A stretch of 64,000 nucleotides of DNA from Marivita sp051251565 (GTDB lineage: Bacteria > Pseudomonadota > Alphaproteobacteria > Rhodobacterales > Rhodobacteraceae), in the NCBI RefSeq assembly GCF_051251565.1, contig NZ_JBPOFB010000003.1:310001-374000 (forward strand), read 5' to 3'. A model generated the notes under the pieces. The model was not told the origin of the DNA and made no database searches. It was given only the letters and a program-made list of their open reading frames with translations. This document shows positions 1-9,041 of this stretch, piece after piece (position 1 is the stretch's first letter; the number at the start of each line of letters is the position of its first letter). A program made the position numbers and the translations under genes.

Positions 1-371
1 GGATGGTGATTGGAGCCACGGTGCTGTCGGGGATCGTGCTTTTGGGGCTGTACCAAAGCGCCTCAGTAGCGGCTGTTTTGATGGCGGTTGCAGCACTTGG
101 GATCGTTCATGCCTTTTTGAAAGCTCCGCTGATTGTTGCGGCTATGGATGCCGCAGAACAAAGCCCGGACATCACGCGAACGGGCGCGCTTAGCCTGTTG
201 CGGACCAGTGAACGCATTGGATCGGTTATCGGGCCGGTGGTTGTAGCGGCGCTCTTGGTCAAGCTGGATTTTGGCGAAGTTGCGGCGATTATCGGTCTGA
301 CAGTCACCTTTCTTGGGTTGGTTATGGCAGGGCTGTCTCTCAAGCAAAACAGGGGAGCCAGCCATGCGTGA
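1..371 (+). CDS. MFS transporter, C-terminal part (5' end outside window)
   Basis: This reading frame is open from the left edge and ends at TGA 369-371, so only the last 123 or so residues are seen. They contain three or four hydrophobic helices and a conserved-looking loop (ITRTGALSLLRTSERIGSVIGPVV) between helices, typical of the last transmembrane segments of a major facilitator superfamily permease. The ATG at base 3 is probably internal and not the true start. The stop overlaps the next gene by 8 bases, so the transporter and the solute-binding protein are probably translated from one message leading into the T6SS genes. The substrate cannot be told. MFS membership is an inference from hydrophobicity pattern and loop style. 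Confidence 0.6.
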   Translation, partial: MVIGATVLSGIVLLGLYQSASVAAVLMAVAALGIVHAFLKAPLIVAAMDAAEQSPDITRTGALSLLRTSERIGSVIGPVVVAALLVKLDFGEVAAIIGLTVTFLGLVMAGLSLKQNRGASHA

Positions 372-1386
372 GCGTATGTTTGCCAAATTGGCAGTGGTGG
401 CTCTTTGCGCCGTAATGGTGCCGCTTGGCAGCACAGCACGTGCGCAGGAAGCGACCGTTGAGGCAAGCCGTGTTCACATGGTTGTTTGGCGCGGGTGCGA
501 AGAGGCGTGTCGAGGGTTCATCCGCTATTTTGAGGATCGAGATTTGCCAGTCTCAGTCGTTGTTACGGATGTGGCGCGCGACAAGGACAAGCTGCCAGAC
601 GTTCAGGCAAGTCTGATTGCCGAGAAACCAGATCTGGTGGTGACATGGGGTACGACGGTGTCTCGGGCGATCCTTGGAACCCTCGATGCGTTTGGCACTG
701 GGTCTGCCTTGGGCGATATTCCGGCGCTGTTCATGATTGTTGCTGATCCTGTTGGGTCCGATCTTGTGGAAAGCTTTGACTCCAGTGGCCGGGAGCATGT
801 GTCGGGTGTGCGCAATCGTGTTCCCGAAGACGTGCAATTGCGGCTGATGTTTGAATACTTCCGGCCAGATCGGTTGGGCGTTCTGAACCATCCGGGAGAG
901 CTTAATTCCACACTCAACACCGAGAAACTGCGGGGTATCTCTGAGGAGTTTGGCTTCACTTTGGTAGAACATTTGTACCAGCCTGATGCCGAAGGGGATG
1001 TGCCGCTGGAGCAGATTCCCGTAGCGATGTCGGCGCTCAAGAACAAAGGTGCGCAGGCGATTTATGTCGGGTCAAGTTCTTACAACCTAGAACATCAAGA
1101 CGCGTTTGTTGCCGCTGCGACAGCTTTGGGTTTGCCGGTGTTCACGGCCTATACCCAGATGGTTCAAGAGGGCGGCGCGCTTATGGCGATTGGCACGAGC
1201 TATGCCAATGTAGGCCGTTTGGCCGCCCGGCAAGCGGCGGATATTTTGCTGGAGGCACAAGACCCCCAGGCTTTGCCCATCAAGGCGCTTAACCGGTATT
1301 CCGTGATCTTGAACATGGCGTCAGCCCAGCAACTGGGTCTGTATCCGCCGTTGTCCCTTATCGGTGTTGCGGAGGTTGTGCGATGA
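364..1386 (+). CDS. ABC transporter substrate-binding protein (PF04392-like)
   Basis: A 340-residue secreted protein. The start at ATG 364 has a GGGGAG ribosome site about 7 bases upstream; a second ATG at 376 is possible. Residues 1-27 form a signal peptide ending STARA-QE. The mature protein has the two-lobed layout of the ABC_sub_bind family: VVWRGCEEACRGF near the start, KPDLVVTWGTTVS, PALFMIVADPV in the middle, and GLPVFTAYTQMVQEGGALMAIGTSYANVGRLAA near the end. No ABC permease or ATPase is adjacent, so it is an orphan. It overlaps the MFS gene and lies 40 bases before tssA, which places it in the T6SS transcript. Whether it works in transport or in envelope sensing cannot be decided from sequence. 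Confidence 0.75.
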   Translation: MRERMFAKLAVVALCAVMVPLGSTARAQEATVEASRVHMVVWRGCEEACRGFIRYFEDRDLPVSVVVTDVARDKDKLPDVQASLIAEKPDLVVTWGTTVSRAILGTLDAFGTGSALGDIPALFMIVADPVGSDLVESFDSSGREHVSGVRNRVPEDVQLRLMFEYFRPDRLGVLNHPGELNSTLNTEKLRGISEEFGFTLVEHLYQPDAEGDVPLEQIPVAMSALKNKGAQAIYVGSSSYNLEHQDAFVAAATALGLPVFTAYTQMVQEGGALMAIGTSYANVGRLAARQAADILLEAQDPQALPIKALNRYSVILNMASAQQLGLYPPLSLIGVAEVVR

Positions 1387-1426
1387 CCCAGCGCAAGCTC
1401 TGGGCCAAGAGCCTTTGGGACCAGAT

Positions 1427-2827
1427 ATGGAAACGCTGAAAGCGCCCATTTCGGGAGACGCGCCATGGGGTATTTTCCTCAAGGGGGAAAAACCCATCTA
1501 CCGGGGTTTACGCAACGCGTTCAACGCGGCCCAGGCATCTTGGCGCAGTTTTTCGGAAACGCCGGAATCGTTGCTTGACCGAGAACTGGGTGCGGCCAAT
1601 GCTGCTGCGTGGGCTGCGCTGTCCGAGCAATGTGAAACCTGCCTGACCCAGACGTCCAAAGACCTTGAAATCCTGACATGGTTTGTGGCGGCACAGTTGC
1701 ATGGTGCCCGGCCCCTTCAAAAATGCGCTGAAGCCCTGACGCTGCTCACTGATCTGGTTGACGAGAACATCACAGATCTTCAGCCGGTTCCGCCACCGGA
1801 AAAGCTGAAGGGTGACACCGACGACGCACGCGCTGCTGAAATCGCGGAACTTCGCTTGCGGCCATTCGTGCAATTGGTGGGCGAGGTTGAAGGCAGCGGT
1901 TTGTTAGCGGCTCCTATGAATGCGCTGCGGCTGATCGGTGACGTGACATATGGCACCTATATTCTGGCGGAAAAGAACGGCACCCTGGATGCGCTGCGCG
2001 CAGAAGCGAGCGCAGCTCTAGACTCCGAATCCGAAGAGTTGACACAGAAGATCGAGTCTCTTCAAGAGATCACACGTCAGTTCGAACGGTTGGAAACAAA
2101 GCTCAAGCAGTACGCAGGACAGCACGGACAGACACCACCCCTAATTGGCTATGGGCGACGCCTTGCCACGGATGTGTTGGCGTCGGTTAAACGGCTTGTT
2201 GAGGGGTTTGGCTTTCCATGGCCCGGTGTTGATGACGCCGAAGCAGAGGCCGAGGCAGAGATCGAGACAATCACAGAGCAAGACGGTGATCTACAACGTG
2301 CGGCACCCCAAGCAGCACGGGGTGCCGCGGCGGGAGTTGGGTTTGATCCAACCGCCAATGTAACAAACCGGAAAGATGCGCTCCTGGCGATTGCGCGGCT
2401 CGCGACATACTTTCGCACGACCGAACCCCATTCCCCGATTTGTCTTTTGCTGGATCGTGCTGTGCGCTGGGGCAACCTGAGCGCAGGTGAGCTTTACCGT
2501 GAGATACTGACGGACGGGAGCGTCGGTATGGCGCAGATGGCTTTGATGACGGGCCTTGAAAGTCAGGGTTTCTCGGACACGTTCGGCAAACGCGGGGCAG
2601 GGGCTGCGGGGGGTGTCGTGCACCCCACGTTGCCCGACTTTGCCTCTGCGTTGCCGGTGCCAAGCGCACCGGTTGCAGCACCTGTCGCCGCCGCACCCCG
2701 CCCGGTTCTCCCGCAGGCGCAAACACCGGTTCCCGAAATCGTAGCGAGCGATCTTGGATCGGTGTCCGACACCTCGGTGGCGGACGAGAGCGAACCAGAA
2801 CTGCCAGTGGATGATTTCCAATGGTGA
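1427..2827 (+). CDS. tssA: Type VI secretion protein TssA (locus 1)
   Basis: A 466-residue ImpA-family protein. TssA organises baseplate and tail assembly in the cytoplasm. The N-terminal ImpA_N region is recognisable: APISGDAPWG-like opening, then the DRELG, LTWFVAAQLHGARPL and LRPFVQLVGEVEGSGLLAAPMN stretches. The C-terminal part has the segment IARLATYFRTTEPHSPICLLLDRAVRWGNLS, typical of the TssA C-terminus (multiple proteins ending in SP..LL.RA..W). It is followed by an Ala/Pro-rich tail. The frame is open from a GTG at 1364, but ATG 1427 leaves the normal N-terminus and avoids overlap with the solute-binding gene. It is followed after 51 bases by hcp, which is unusual because hcp normally follows tssBC. 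Confidence 0.85.
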   Translation: METLKAPISGDAPWGIFLKGEKPIYRGLRNAFNAAQASWRSFSETPESLLDRELGAANAAAWAALSEQCETCLTQTSKDLEILTWFVAAQLHGARPLQKCAEALTLLTDLVDENITDLQPVPPPEKLKGDTDDARAAEIAELRLRPFVQLVGEVEGSGLLAAPMNALRLIGDVTYGTYILAEKNGTLDALRAEASAALDSESEELTQKIESLQEITRQFERLETKLKQYAGQHGQTPPLIGYGRRLATDVLASVKRLVEGFGFPWPGVDDAEAEAEAEIETITEQDGDLQRAAPQAARGAAAGVGFDPTANVTNRKDALLAIARLATYFRTTEPHSPICLLLDRAVRWGNLSAGELYREILTDGSVGMAQMALMTGLESQGFSDTFGKRGAGAAGGVVHPTLPDFASALPVPSAPVAAPVAAAPRPVLPQAQTPVPEIVASDLGSVSDTSVADESEPELPVDDFQW

Positions 2828-2878
2828 CACACCAACTTGCCCACAACTCCAATCAAGAAATGAAAGAAGGTACTTAAT

Positions 2879-3400
2879 ATGGCCGGACTGTTTATGCGCG
2901 TTGACGGGATCGATTCCTTTCCCGGAATGGCGACGATCAAGGAAATCGCTGGAAAAAAAGGCTTCTTCCCGATCGATAGTTATTCGCTGGGCTTTTCCCG
3001 CTCTGTGTACGTTGCCGTTGGCTCCGCAGGCGATGCGGAAGTCGGCGTTCCCGCAATTTCTGACCTGTCTGTATCGCGTGGAGCCGACAACGCCTCTGCC
3101 GTTCTTTCAACGCTGTTTTTTGCGCCGGGCGACAAGGGCAAGACATTCGAATTGCTTGAGACCAAGCAAAAAAACGATGGCAAAGGCTTGGTTCCGGTCA
3201 AGATCGTTACTGTCGAGCAAGGCCGTCTTGCCAGCTATGACGTGGCTCCCGGTTCCAACCACATGAGCATTTCGTTCACGACCGTATCCATCACTTACTA
3301 CGTTGAAGATGAAGCTGGTGCCGTGACCAAGGGCGATACTGTCAAGTTCGACCTCAAAACTGGCGAGCTCGTTTCGGGCAATGCCGAAGCGAAGAAATAA
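2879..3400 (+). CDS. hcp: Hcp-family tube protein (locus 1)
   Basis: A 173-residue Hcp-like protein that would form the inner T6SS tube and be exported with the spike. It starts MAGLFMRVDGI and ends its core with ISFTTVSITYYVEDEAGAVTKGDTVKFDLKTGEL, both Hcp hallmarks (short beta-rich protein, VSI-Y near the C-terminus). The ribosome site GAAAGAAGG lies 9 bases upstream of ATG 2879. The gene sits between tssA and tssB with 18 bases to tssB, so tube and sheath are co-expressed. It is very different from the Hcp of the second locus at 41.1 kb, which argues that the two loci are not recent duplicates. Confidence 0.85.
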   Translation: MAGLFMRVDGIDSFPGMATIKEIAGKKGFFPIDSYSLGFSRSVYVAVGSAGDAEVGVPAISDLSVSRGADNASAVLSTLFFAPGDKGKTFELLETKQKNDGKGLVPVKIVTVEQGRLASYDVAPGSNHMSISFTTVSITYYVEDEAGAVTKGDTVKFDLKTGELVSGNAEAKK

Positions 3401-3418
3401 ACCCAAGGAGAATTCAGC

Positions 3419-3925
3419 ATGGCACTAAACGCACAGCAAAAGCGTGTCAGCAAGAACCGGGTCAGCATCACGTTTGATGTTGAAGACGGGGGCTCTGTCC
3501 AACAGAAAGAGCTGCCCTTCGTGGTTGGCATGATCGGCGGCTATTCGGGCGACCGAGAAGACAAAGAGGCGCTTGAAGACCGCACGTTCTATTCGGTCGA
3601 CAAGGACAATTTCAACGATGTGATGGCCCGCGTTGGCCCAACACTGAGCTACACCGTTGAGAATAAGGTCCAGAATGATGGATCGGAATTCCAGGTCGAG
3701 CTCGACTTCAAATCCATGAAGGATTTTGAGCCCGACGCGATTGTCGACAAGGTCGAACCTCTTCGCAACCTCGCCAAGACACGGGAAAAACTGATGACAC
3801 TTGTCGCCAAAGCCGATCGCTCGCGCGATCTGGAAAAGGTGCTCAAAGAAATTCTGCAAGACGCAGAAATGGTTAAGGCGCTTGGTGAAGAACTCGGTGT
3901 CAGCTCAGAAAAAGCGGGAGAGTAA
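3419..3925 (+). CDS. tssB: T6SS contractile sheath small subunit TssB (locus 1)
   Basis: A 168-residue TssB (VipA/ImpB family) that pairs with TssC to build the contractile sheath. The family pattern is clear: KNRVSITFDVEDGG, KELPFVVGMIGGYSG, the LEDRTFYSVDKDNFNDVM segment, and the DFKSMKDFEPDAIVDKVEPLRNL block, followed by a charged C-terminal helix. A strong AAGGAG ribosome site stands 8 bases before ATG 3419. tssC follows after 2 bases and starts with GTG, which indicates translational coupling of the two sheath subunits. Confidence 0.95.
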   Translation: MALNAQQKRVSKNRVSITFDVEDGGSVQQKELPFVVGMIGGYSGDREDKEALEDRTFYSVDKDNFNDVMARVGPTLSYTVENKVQNDGSEFQVELDFKSMKDFEPDAIVDKVEPLRNLAKTREKLMTLVAKADRSRDLEKVLKEILQDAEMVKALGEELGVSSEKAGE

Positions 3926-3927
3926 GC

Positions 3928-5415
3928 GTGGCCGAAACTGAAGCAAGCGGCGGCGCTGTACCAGCCGCAGAAACTAACGAAAAGATCAGCCTTCTGGACA
4001 GGGCGCTTGAGGCCACGGTTCAGACACCTGTCGATCAAACCAAAGAGCTTCTTTCGGTTCTGACAGCTCAGGCGATGGAAGGATCGATTGTCTGGGACCA
4101 GAACGTTGGTGTCACGATCCGCAAGGCAGTGGCTGAAATTGACCGGCTGATGTCCAAGCAGATGTCGGCAATCATGCAGAACGAGAAATTCCAGACGTTG
4201 GAAGGCTCATGGCGTGGTGTTCAAAAGGTCATCCGAAATTCCGAGCTTGGCCCACAGCAAAAGATCAAGCTTGTGGACTATAACAAGGAAGAGCTTTTGG
4301 AGCAGTTCGAAGATGCGCCTGCGGTTGACCGCAGCCCGCTTTTCGAAGCGCTGTACCAGGACGAATTCGGCACAGCCGGCGGTGAGCCTTACGGCATGCT
4401 GATGGGTGACTATTTCTTCGGTTACGGAGATGAAGACGTCGCGCTGATGACCTACCTGGCCGAAACTGCGGCTGCGTGTCATGCGCCGTTCGTGGCTGCT
4501 GCTGGGCCAGAGATGTTCGAATACAAGAGCTTTGAGAGCTTTGCCGAAGGCCGCCCCGTGGCTGCCGGTTTCGATTCTCCAAGCTATGCAGCGTGGAATG
4601 GGTTCCGTGACAGTGACGAGTCTCGTTATGTCACTTTGACCCTTCCTGCTACGCTTGCCCGTTTGCCTTACGGGGCCAATGGCGGTTCGGCAAAGACCTT
4701 TGACTTCCATGAATTGGACACTGATGCCGATGGCAATCAGCGGCCCAAGAACAATGGTGAATTGGTCTGGTCGAACGCGGCATATGACATGACGCTGAAG
4801 ATGAACGAGGCGTTCACGGCGTTTGGCTGGTGTACCGCAATCCGTGGTCTTGAGAATGGCGGCAAGGTTGATCAACTGCCCAACCTGACCTTCAAGTCGG
4901 ATGCTGGCGATGTGCAGCAGGCTTGCCCGGCCGAGGTGAACCTGACCGACGAACGCGAAAAAGAGCTGTCGGATCTCGGGTTCTTGCCCTTGGTGCACTA
5001 CAAGAATACCAGCCATGCAGTGTTCATTGGCAGCCAGACTGCGCAACGTCCGAAAACCTATGTCGACCCGGACGCCACGTCGAATGCCGCGATTTCGGCG
5101 CGACTGCCCTATATCATGGCATCGAGCCGGATCGCTCACTACCTCAAGGTTATGGGTCGTGACATGCTTGGCTCGAACCTTGAAGCATCGGACATCAAGT
5201 CTGATCTGCAATCTTGGATTGACCAGTACACAAACGCTGGTGCGATGGGAAATGCAGAGCGGTCGAAAACGCCGCTTGCTGAAAGCACGATCGAAGTCAT
5301 CGAACAGCCGGGCAAACCGGGGGCTTATTCCGCGGTCGCGTATCTGCGTCCTTGGTTGCAGCTCGAAGAGCTGACGACGTCGGTCCGCATGGTCACGAAA
5401 ATTCCGGGCGGTTGA
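3928..5415 (+). CDS. tssC: T6SS contractile sheath large subunit TssC (locus 1)
   Basis: A 495-residue TssC (VipB/ImpC, EvpB family), the large sheath subunit recycled by ClpV. Landmarks are FQTLEGSWRGVQKVI near residue 90, DEFGTAGGEPYGMLMGDYFF near 150, YAAWNGFRDSDESRYVTLTLPATLARLPYG near 220, then SNAAYDMTLKMNEAFTAFGWCTAIRG and the C-terminal RLPYIMASSRIAHYLKVMGRD block. The start is GTG 3928, two bases after tssB. The length is normal for the family. A second, more divergent TssC-like gene follows 10 bases downstream. Confidence 0.95.
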   Translation: MAETEASGGAVPAAETNEKISLLDRALEATVQTPVDQTKELLSVLTAQAMEGSIVWDQNVGVTIRKAVAEIDRLMSKQMSAIMQNEKFQTLEGSWRGVQKVIRNSELGPQQKIKLVDYNKEELLEQFEDAPAVDRSPLFEALYQDEFGTAGGEPYGMLMGDYFFGYGDEDVALMTYLAETAAACHAPFVAAAGPEMFEYKSFESFAEGRPVAAGFDSPSYAAWNGFRDSDESRYVTLTLPATLARLPYGANGGSAKTFDFHELDTDADGNQRPKNNGELVWSNAAYDMTLKMNEAFTAFGWCTAIRGLENGGKVDQLPNLTFKSDAGDVQQACPAEVNLTDEREKELSDLGFLPLVHYKNTSHAVFIGSQTAQRPKTYVDPDATSNAAISARLPYIMASSRIAHYLKVMGRDMLGSNLEASDIKSDLQSWIDQYTNAGAMGNAERSKTPLAESTIEVIEQPGKPGAYSAVAYLRPWLQLEELTTSVRMVTKIPGG

Positions 5416-5425
5416 CGGACCCTCT

Positions 5426-6832
5426 GTGACAATTAAGGCCGACATAACAACACGTTCAATCCCGTTGCCTCCAAAGGCAGCGGGGTTAGACCCTATTTCC
5501 GATCCGCGTCTTGAACATCTGTTGGCTCGTTTTACGGATATCGGCGCGCTGACGTCCTTCCTGCGCAAAGCAGTTTTGGACATCGAAGATGTTTTGTCCG
5601 AGCAAATGACGATCATTCTTGAAGCGCCCGCTTTTCAGCAAATGGAAGCCCGTTGGGCCGGGTTAGCAAGCGTTGTCTGGGCCAAACGCGGCGCCGCGTC
5701 GGTGAAAGTCAAGATCTTGGATCTAAGCTGGGAAGACCTGTCGCGGGACCTTCACTATACAAGTGAGCTGCGCAAATCCCTGCTTTTCATGTTCATGGGA
5801 CAACGCGAGCTGGATACTCTAGGCGGAGAACCTTTCGGGATTGCGATGATAGATCATCCACTTTCCATGAGCCTTGAGACCGAATTTGACGACCTCTACA
5901 CAGCGCAATTGATCTGCGAACTTTCGGAATCCGTGATGTGTCCGATTGTCATGGGGGTTGCCGAAGATTTCTTTGGGGACAACGATGCTGCCTGGTTGAC
6001 CGACACGCGCCGGATCTCAAACATCCTGAGCGGTGAAGAATACAAAAGCTGGCAAACGCTGCGCGCATTGCCCAATGCGCGGTTCTTGTCGCTGGTCATG
6101 CCCATGACGCAGCTGCGTGGGCGTTACGAAGACCTTGATATCGGGTTTCGGTTTCATCAGTGGCCGTCCGAGAGCAAAGGGCTTTGGGGGTCCGCAGCGT
6201 ATGATTTTCTGCGTACGGCGATTGCGGAATTCATCCGATGCGCCTGGTTTGGATTTCTAAAGCTTGTGGGATCGACACCGGGCGAGGGGGCCGTTTTGGC
6301 CCCGACAGAGCATCCGATACCGAAAGGCTGTACCCGAGGCGCACGCGCGCAGGTACGCATGACCAGAAATCTTGCGCATATGTATTCCGAAAATGGATTC
6401 ATCCCGCTTGCCGAAAGCCCAAAGACCAATCTGCTGTATTTCGTCGGGAACCGCTCGGTCGCGGAGACCAGAGGTTCCGCGTCTGCCGAGATCGTAACCC
6501 AGCTGCAATCGGTGATGATCGCCTGTCGCATTGTGCATTACCTCAAGGTTCAGATCCGGTCCTTGATTGGGCAGGTGAAGACGTCGGCAGAATGCGAACA
6601 AATTCTGAACGACTGGTTTGACCCATATGTTTCCGGGTCCAGCAGTTCGAACGAATTACAGGCCCGGTTCCCGCTGCAAGGGGCGCGTGTGCGCGTGTCG
6701 GAATCGGCCACGGATCACGCGCGGTTTCGGTGCGAAGTCATCGTGCGCCCGCAATACCAGATCGACAATGTGCTGGGCGATATCACGCTGCGCACAGATT
6801 TCGGTGCTGGAAAGCTGGGGAAGGCTGCGTAA
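5426..6832 (+). CDS. Second TssC-like sheath protein (locus 1)
   Basis: A 468-residue paralogue of TssC. It keeps the family skeleton: FQQMEARWAGLASVVWAKRG, GGEPFGIAMIDHPL, YKSWQTLRALPNARFLSLVMP, WGSAAYDFLRTAIAEFIRCAWFGF and QLQSVMIACRIVHYLKVQIRSLIGQ. It is diverged in between and lacks the GDYFF motif of TssC. The start is GTG 5426. A TssC pair of this kind is known in rhizobial imp loci (ImpC/ImpD) and in Agrobacterium (two TssC proteins), where one copy is the main sheath subunit. This copy is likely an accessory or end-cap variant, but that is inference. tssE begins directly after its stop codon. Confidence 0.85.
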   Translation: MTIKADITTRSIPLPPKAAGLDPISDPRLEHLLARFTDIGALTSFLRKAVLDIEDVLSEQMTIILEAPAFQQMEARWAGLASVVWAKRGAASVKVKILDLSWEDLSRDLHYTSELRKSLLFMFMGQRELDTLGGEPFGIAMIDHPLSMSLETEFDDLYTAQLICELSESVMCPIVMGVAEDFFGDNDAAWLTDTRRISNILSGEEYKSWQTLRALPNARFLSLVMPMTQLRGRYEDLDIGFRFHQWPSESKGLWGSAAYDFLRTAIAEFIRCAWFGFLKLVGSTPGEGAVLAPTEHPIPKGCTRGARAQVRMTRNLAHMYSENGFIPLAESPKTNLLYFVGNRSVAETRGSASAEIVTQLQSVMIACRIVHYLKVQIRSLIGQVKTSAECEQILNDWFDPYVSGSSSSNELQARFPLQGARVRVSESATDHARFRCEVIVRPQYQIDNVLGDITLRTDFGAGKLGKAA

Positions 6833-7237
6833 ATGAGTTTTGCCTCTGCCTTTTTGAACATGCCCGAAGACCAGACCATCGAGGAGCAGGTCGGTCTGCA
6901 TGTGGAAACGCTTTTGCAATCTGTCGCGCCGGAGCAGGTTGTTGGGCCAGAGTTGCGCCACGTGCGGCTGTCCAACCTATGTTTTGGCGTGCCGATGGAT
7001 TGGGCATTGGGCGAAGGGCAGCGCAACATGCAGGTCCGCAGCATGTTGCGCGACAGGTTGGAGAAGTTCGAGCCGCGGCTGGCGTTGATGTCGGAAATCT
7101 CCTTGCAAGAGGACCCAACTGAAAATGCAGTGACCTTCTACATCGCAGGTGCAGTGCGCGTCGCAGGTAAGACCGACAAAGTTGAGATCGTGAAAAAACT
7201 GTCGCGGATGGATCAGTATCCAGAAGGGACCCCGTAA
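6833..7237 (+). CDS. tssE: T6SS baseplate protein TssE (locus 1)
   Basis: A 134-residue gp25/GPW-like baseplate wedge protein. The C-terminal half shows the family signature MLRDRLEKFEPRLALMSEISL (RI..FEPRL) followed by a beta strand pair. The N-terminal LNTR-type motif is weak (VETLLQSVAPEQVVG), and the usual SVLNYG is replaced by SNLCFGVPMDWAL. ATG 6833 comes immediately after the TAA of the TssC-like gene, and the stop is 4 bases before tssF, so translation is coupled. Identification rests on the EPRL block, length and position between tssC and tssF. Confidence 0.85.
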   Translation: MSFASAFLNMPEDQTIEEQVGLHVETLLQSVAPEQVVGPELRHVRLSNLCFGVPMDWALGEGQRNMQVRSMLRDRLEKFEPRLALMSEISLQEDPTENAVTFYIAGAVRVAGKTDKVEIVKKLSRMDQYPEGTP

Positions 7238-7241
7238 CGCC

Positions 7242-9041
7242 ATGGATCAGATCCTACAGTATTACGAGACCGAGCTGGACTATATCCGCCGCGCCTTTGA
7301 CGCGTTCGAAGCAACACATCCCCAAAAGGCCAAGGCTCTTGGTGTAAGTGCCGGGCGCTGTTCGGATCCAGATGTGCAGCGGCTTGCGGATTCCGTGGCG
7401 CTGCACGCAGCGCGATTATCCAAAAGGTTGGATGACACGCTTCCCGAAACCGCGCTTGACCTTGTTCGGATGTTGGCACCGTCGTTCTTGCTTGGTGCGC
7501 CGAGTTATGGGGCGGTCAAGCTCGACGCGGATGCTGAACAGTTTGGCGATGCCACAGTCCTGCCCGCTGGAACGCGCATGCCAGTCACGTTGGGCGACAA
7601 GAACCTTGACTGTCTGTTTACGGCCGCGCGGGACGTTGGACTAAAGCCATGTCATGTCACAGGTGTGACGTTGCAGCGCGCGCCGTTGCGGTTCGATGTG
7701 CCTGACAACCTGCGTGGTTGCGAAGCGGCGATCTGCATCACACTTGCCCCGCTGGATGCCAGCCAAGGGTTTATGGATATCGGGCTGGATCAGATCGAGC
7801 TTTATGTTGCAGCGTCCGGGGGGCGGAAACACCGCCTGATTGATGTGCTGAGCGGCGATGTTATTGGCATCGGATACGCACGGGCCCAAATCGGCGCACA
7901 GGACGCACGTCTGACGACTATGCTGCCGATTGACCAGTTTGGCCTGACGATGGGTGCGGAAAACCGGACCTTCCTGCCATGGGAAGCGGCACAATCCCCG
8001 GCGCTTTCCCGGCTGCGTGATTTTCTGGCCTACCCGGACAAGGCGTCCTTTTTCACGTTGCACACAACGGATGGCGGGTTCGCAGAAGTGCCCAAAGGGT
8101 CAGTTGAACTACGCCTGTTCCTGTCCAGCAACGGCGCGCAACAGCTTACATCTCTCGAAAAAGGCGATCTGGTGACAAACGTTGTTCCGGTCGTGAACCT
8201 TTACCAGGATCAATCCTTGCCGGTGCGGTACGATTATGCGCGCGCGCAAGTGCCGGTCAAACCGACAACTGCGTCAGACATGCGCGTAGCTTGCCTTCAA
8301 ATCCGGGATGTTCGCAAACTGACCGCTGATGGTGAAGTCCTCTTGCCGCGGATCACGTCACCGAAACGACGCGATGCTGGGTCATTGCCTGTTTGGCAGG
8401 AACGCATGACTGTGGGCGAGTTTGACACTGCCCGTCGGGAAGTGAGCTTTTCGGTCGAGGCCGGTCTTGGTCCTGATCCAGAGGCGCTGGATTTCGTGGC
8501 GGAACTGTATTGCTCGAACGGGAAATCAGCCTTTGCGCTACGTCCGGGCACAAAGGTGTATTTCAACGATGACCGTGTTGCCGAAACGCCGTTTCGTCTG
8601 CTTGCCGAACCAAGTGTACCCATCTTGCCAGACATGCGCGCCGAACGGCTTTGGGATTTCCTTTCGCTGATCAACAGCAACTTCACTACGGTTTTCGATG
8701 CCAAAGACCCGGTGGATGCCTTGAAAGAGGCGCTGCACCTGTGTGCGCCGTCTGGCTATGCCGACGTGGCCAATGCGATTTGGGACGTGAAGGTAACGCA
8801 GTCCATTGCCCCGGTGAAGATCGGTCGCAAGGTTCTTTTGTCTTCGGGCAGTCATATCGAAGTGGTTCTTGATGTCGAAGCGCTTCCTTTTGCCAAGCAT
8901 GTCTTTGCGATCGCGCTGCATCTCTATTTTGCGTCGCTTATCAGCTATGATCGGTTCTTCAAACTAAGCCTGCGCGAGCGCGGTCGCACCCATGCGTTCA
9001 AGATATTTGACCGCCAGCATGGAGGCCAGGTATGCGGATAA
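7242..9041 (+). CDS. tssF: T6SS baseplate protein TssF (locus 1)
   Basis: A 599-residue TssF (ImpG/VasA family), a baseplate wedge component. The N-terminus YYETELDYIRRAFDAFEATHPQKAKALG and PDVQRLADSVALHAARLSKRLDDTLPE are diagnostic, as is LDLVRMLAPSFLLGAPSYGAVKL. The C-terminal region contains WDFLSLINSNFTTVF and ends in the domain with GSHIEVVLDVEALPFAKHVFAIALHLYFASLISYDRFFKLSLR. The stop overlaps tssG by 10 bases. Length is normal for the family. Confidence 0.93.
   Translation: MDQILQYYETELDYIRRAFDAFEATHPQKAKALGVSAGRCSDPDVQRLADSVALHAARLSKRLDDTLPETALDLVRMLAPSFLLGAPSYGAVKLDADAEQFGDATVLPAGTRMPVTLGDKNLDCLFTAARDVGLKPCHVTGVTLQRAPLRFDVPDNLRGCEAAICITLAPLDASQGFMDIGLDQIELYVAASGGRKHRLIDVLSGDVIGIGYARAQIGAQDARLTTMLPIDQFGLTMGAENRTFLPWEAAQSPALSRLRDFLAYPDKASFFTLHTTDGGFAEVPKGSVELRLFLSSNGAQQLTSLEKGDLVTNVVPVVNLYQDQSLPVRYDYARAQVPVKPTTASDMRVACLQIRDVRKLTADGEVLLPRITSPKRRDAGSLPVWQERMTVGEFDTARREVSFSVEAGLGPDPEALDFVAELYCSNGKSAFALRPGTKVYFNDDRVAETPFRLLAEPSVPILPDMRAERLWDFLSLINSNFTTVFDAKDPVDALKEALHLCAPSGYADVANAIWDVKVTQSIAPVKIGRKVLLSSGSHIEVVLDVEALPFAKHVFAIALHLYFASLISYDRFFKLSLRERGRTHAFKIFDRQHGGQVCG

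Noticed and set aside
1364..1426. GTG start 21 codons upstream for tssA of locus 1
   Set aside because: It overlaps the solute-binding gene and adds residues that do not match the TssA N-terminus; ATG 1427 is better.
4207..5616. 469-codon minus-strand frame over tssC
   Set aside because: Antisense shadow of tssC and the next gene; no family resemblance.
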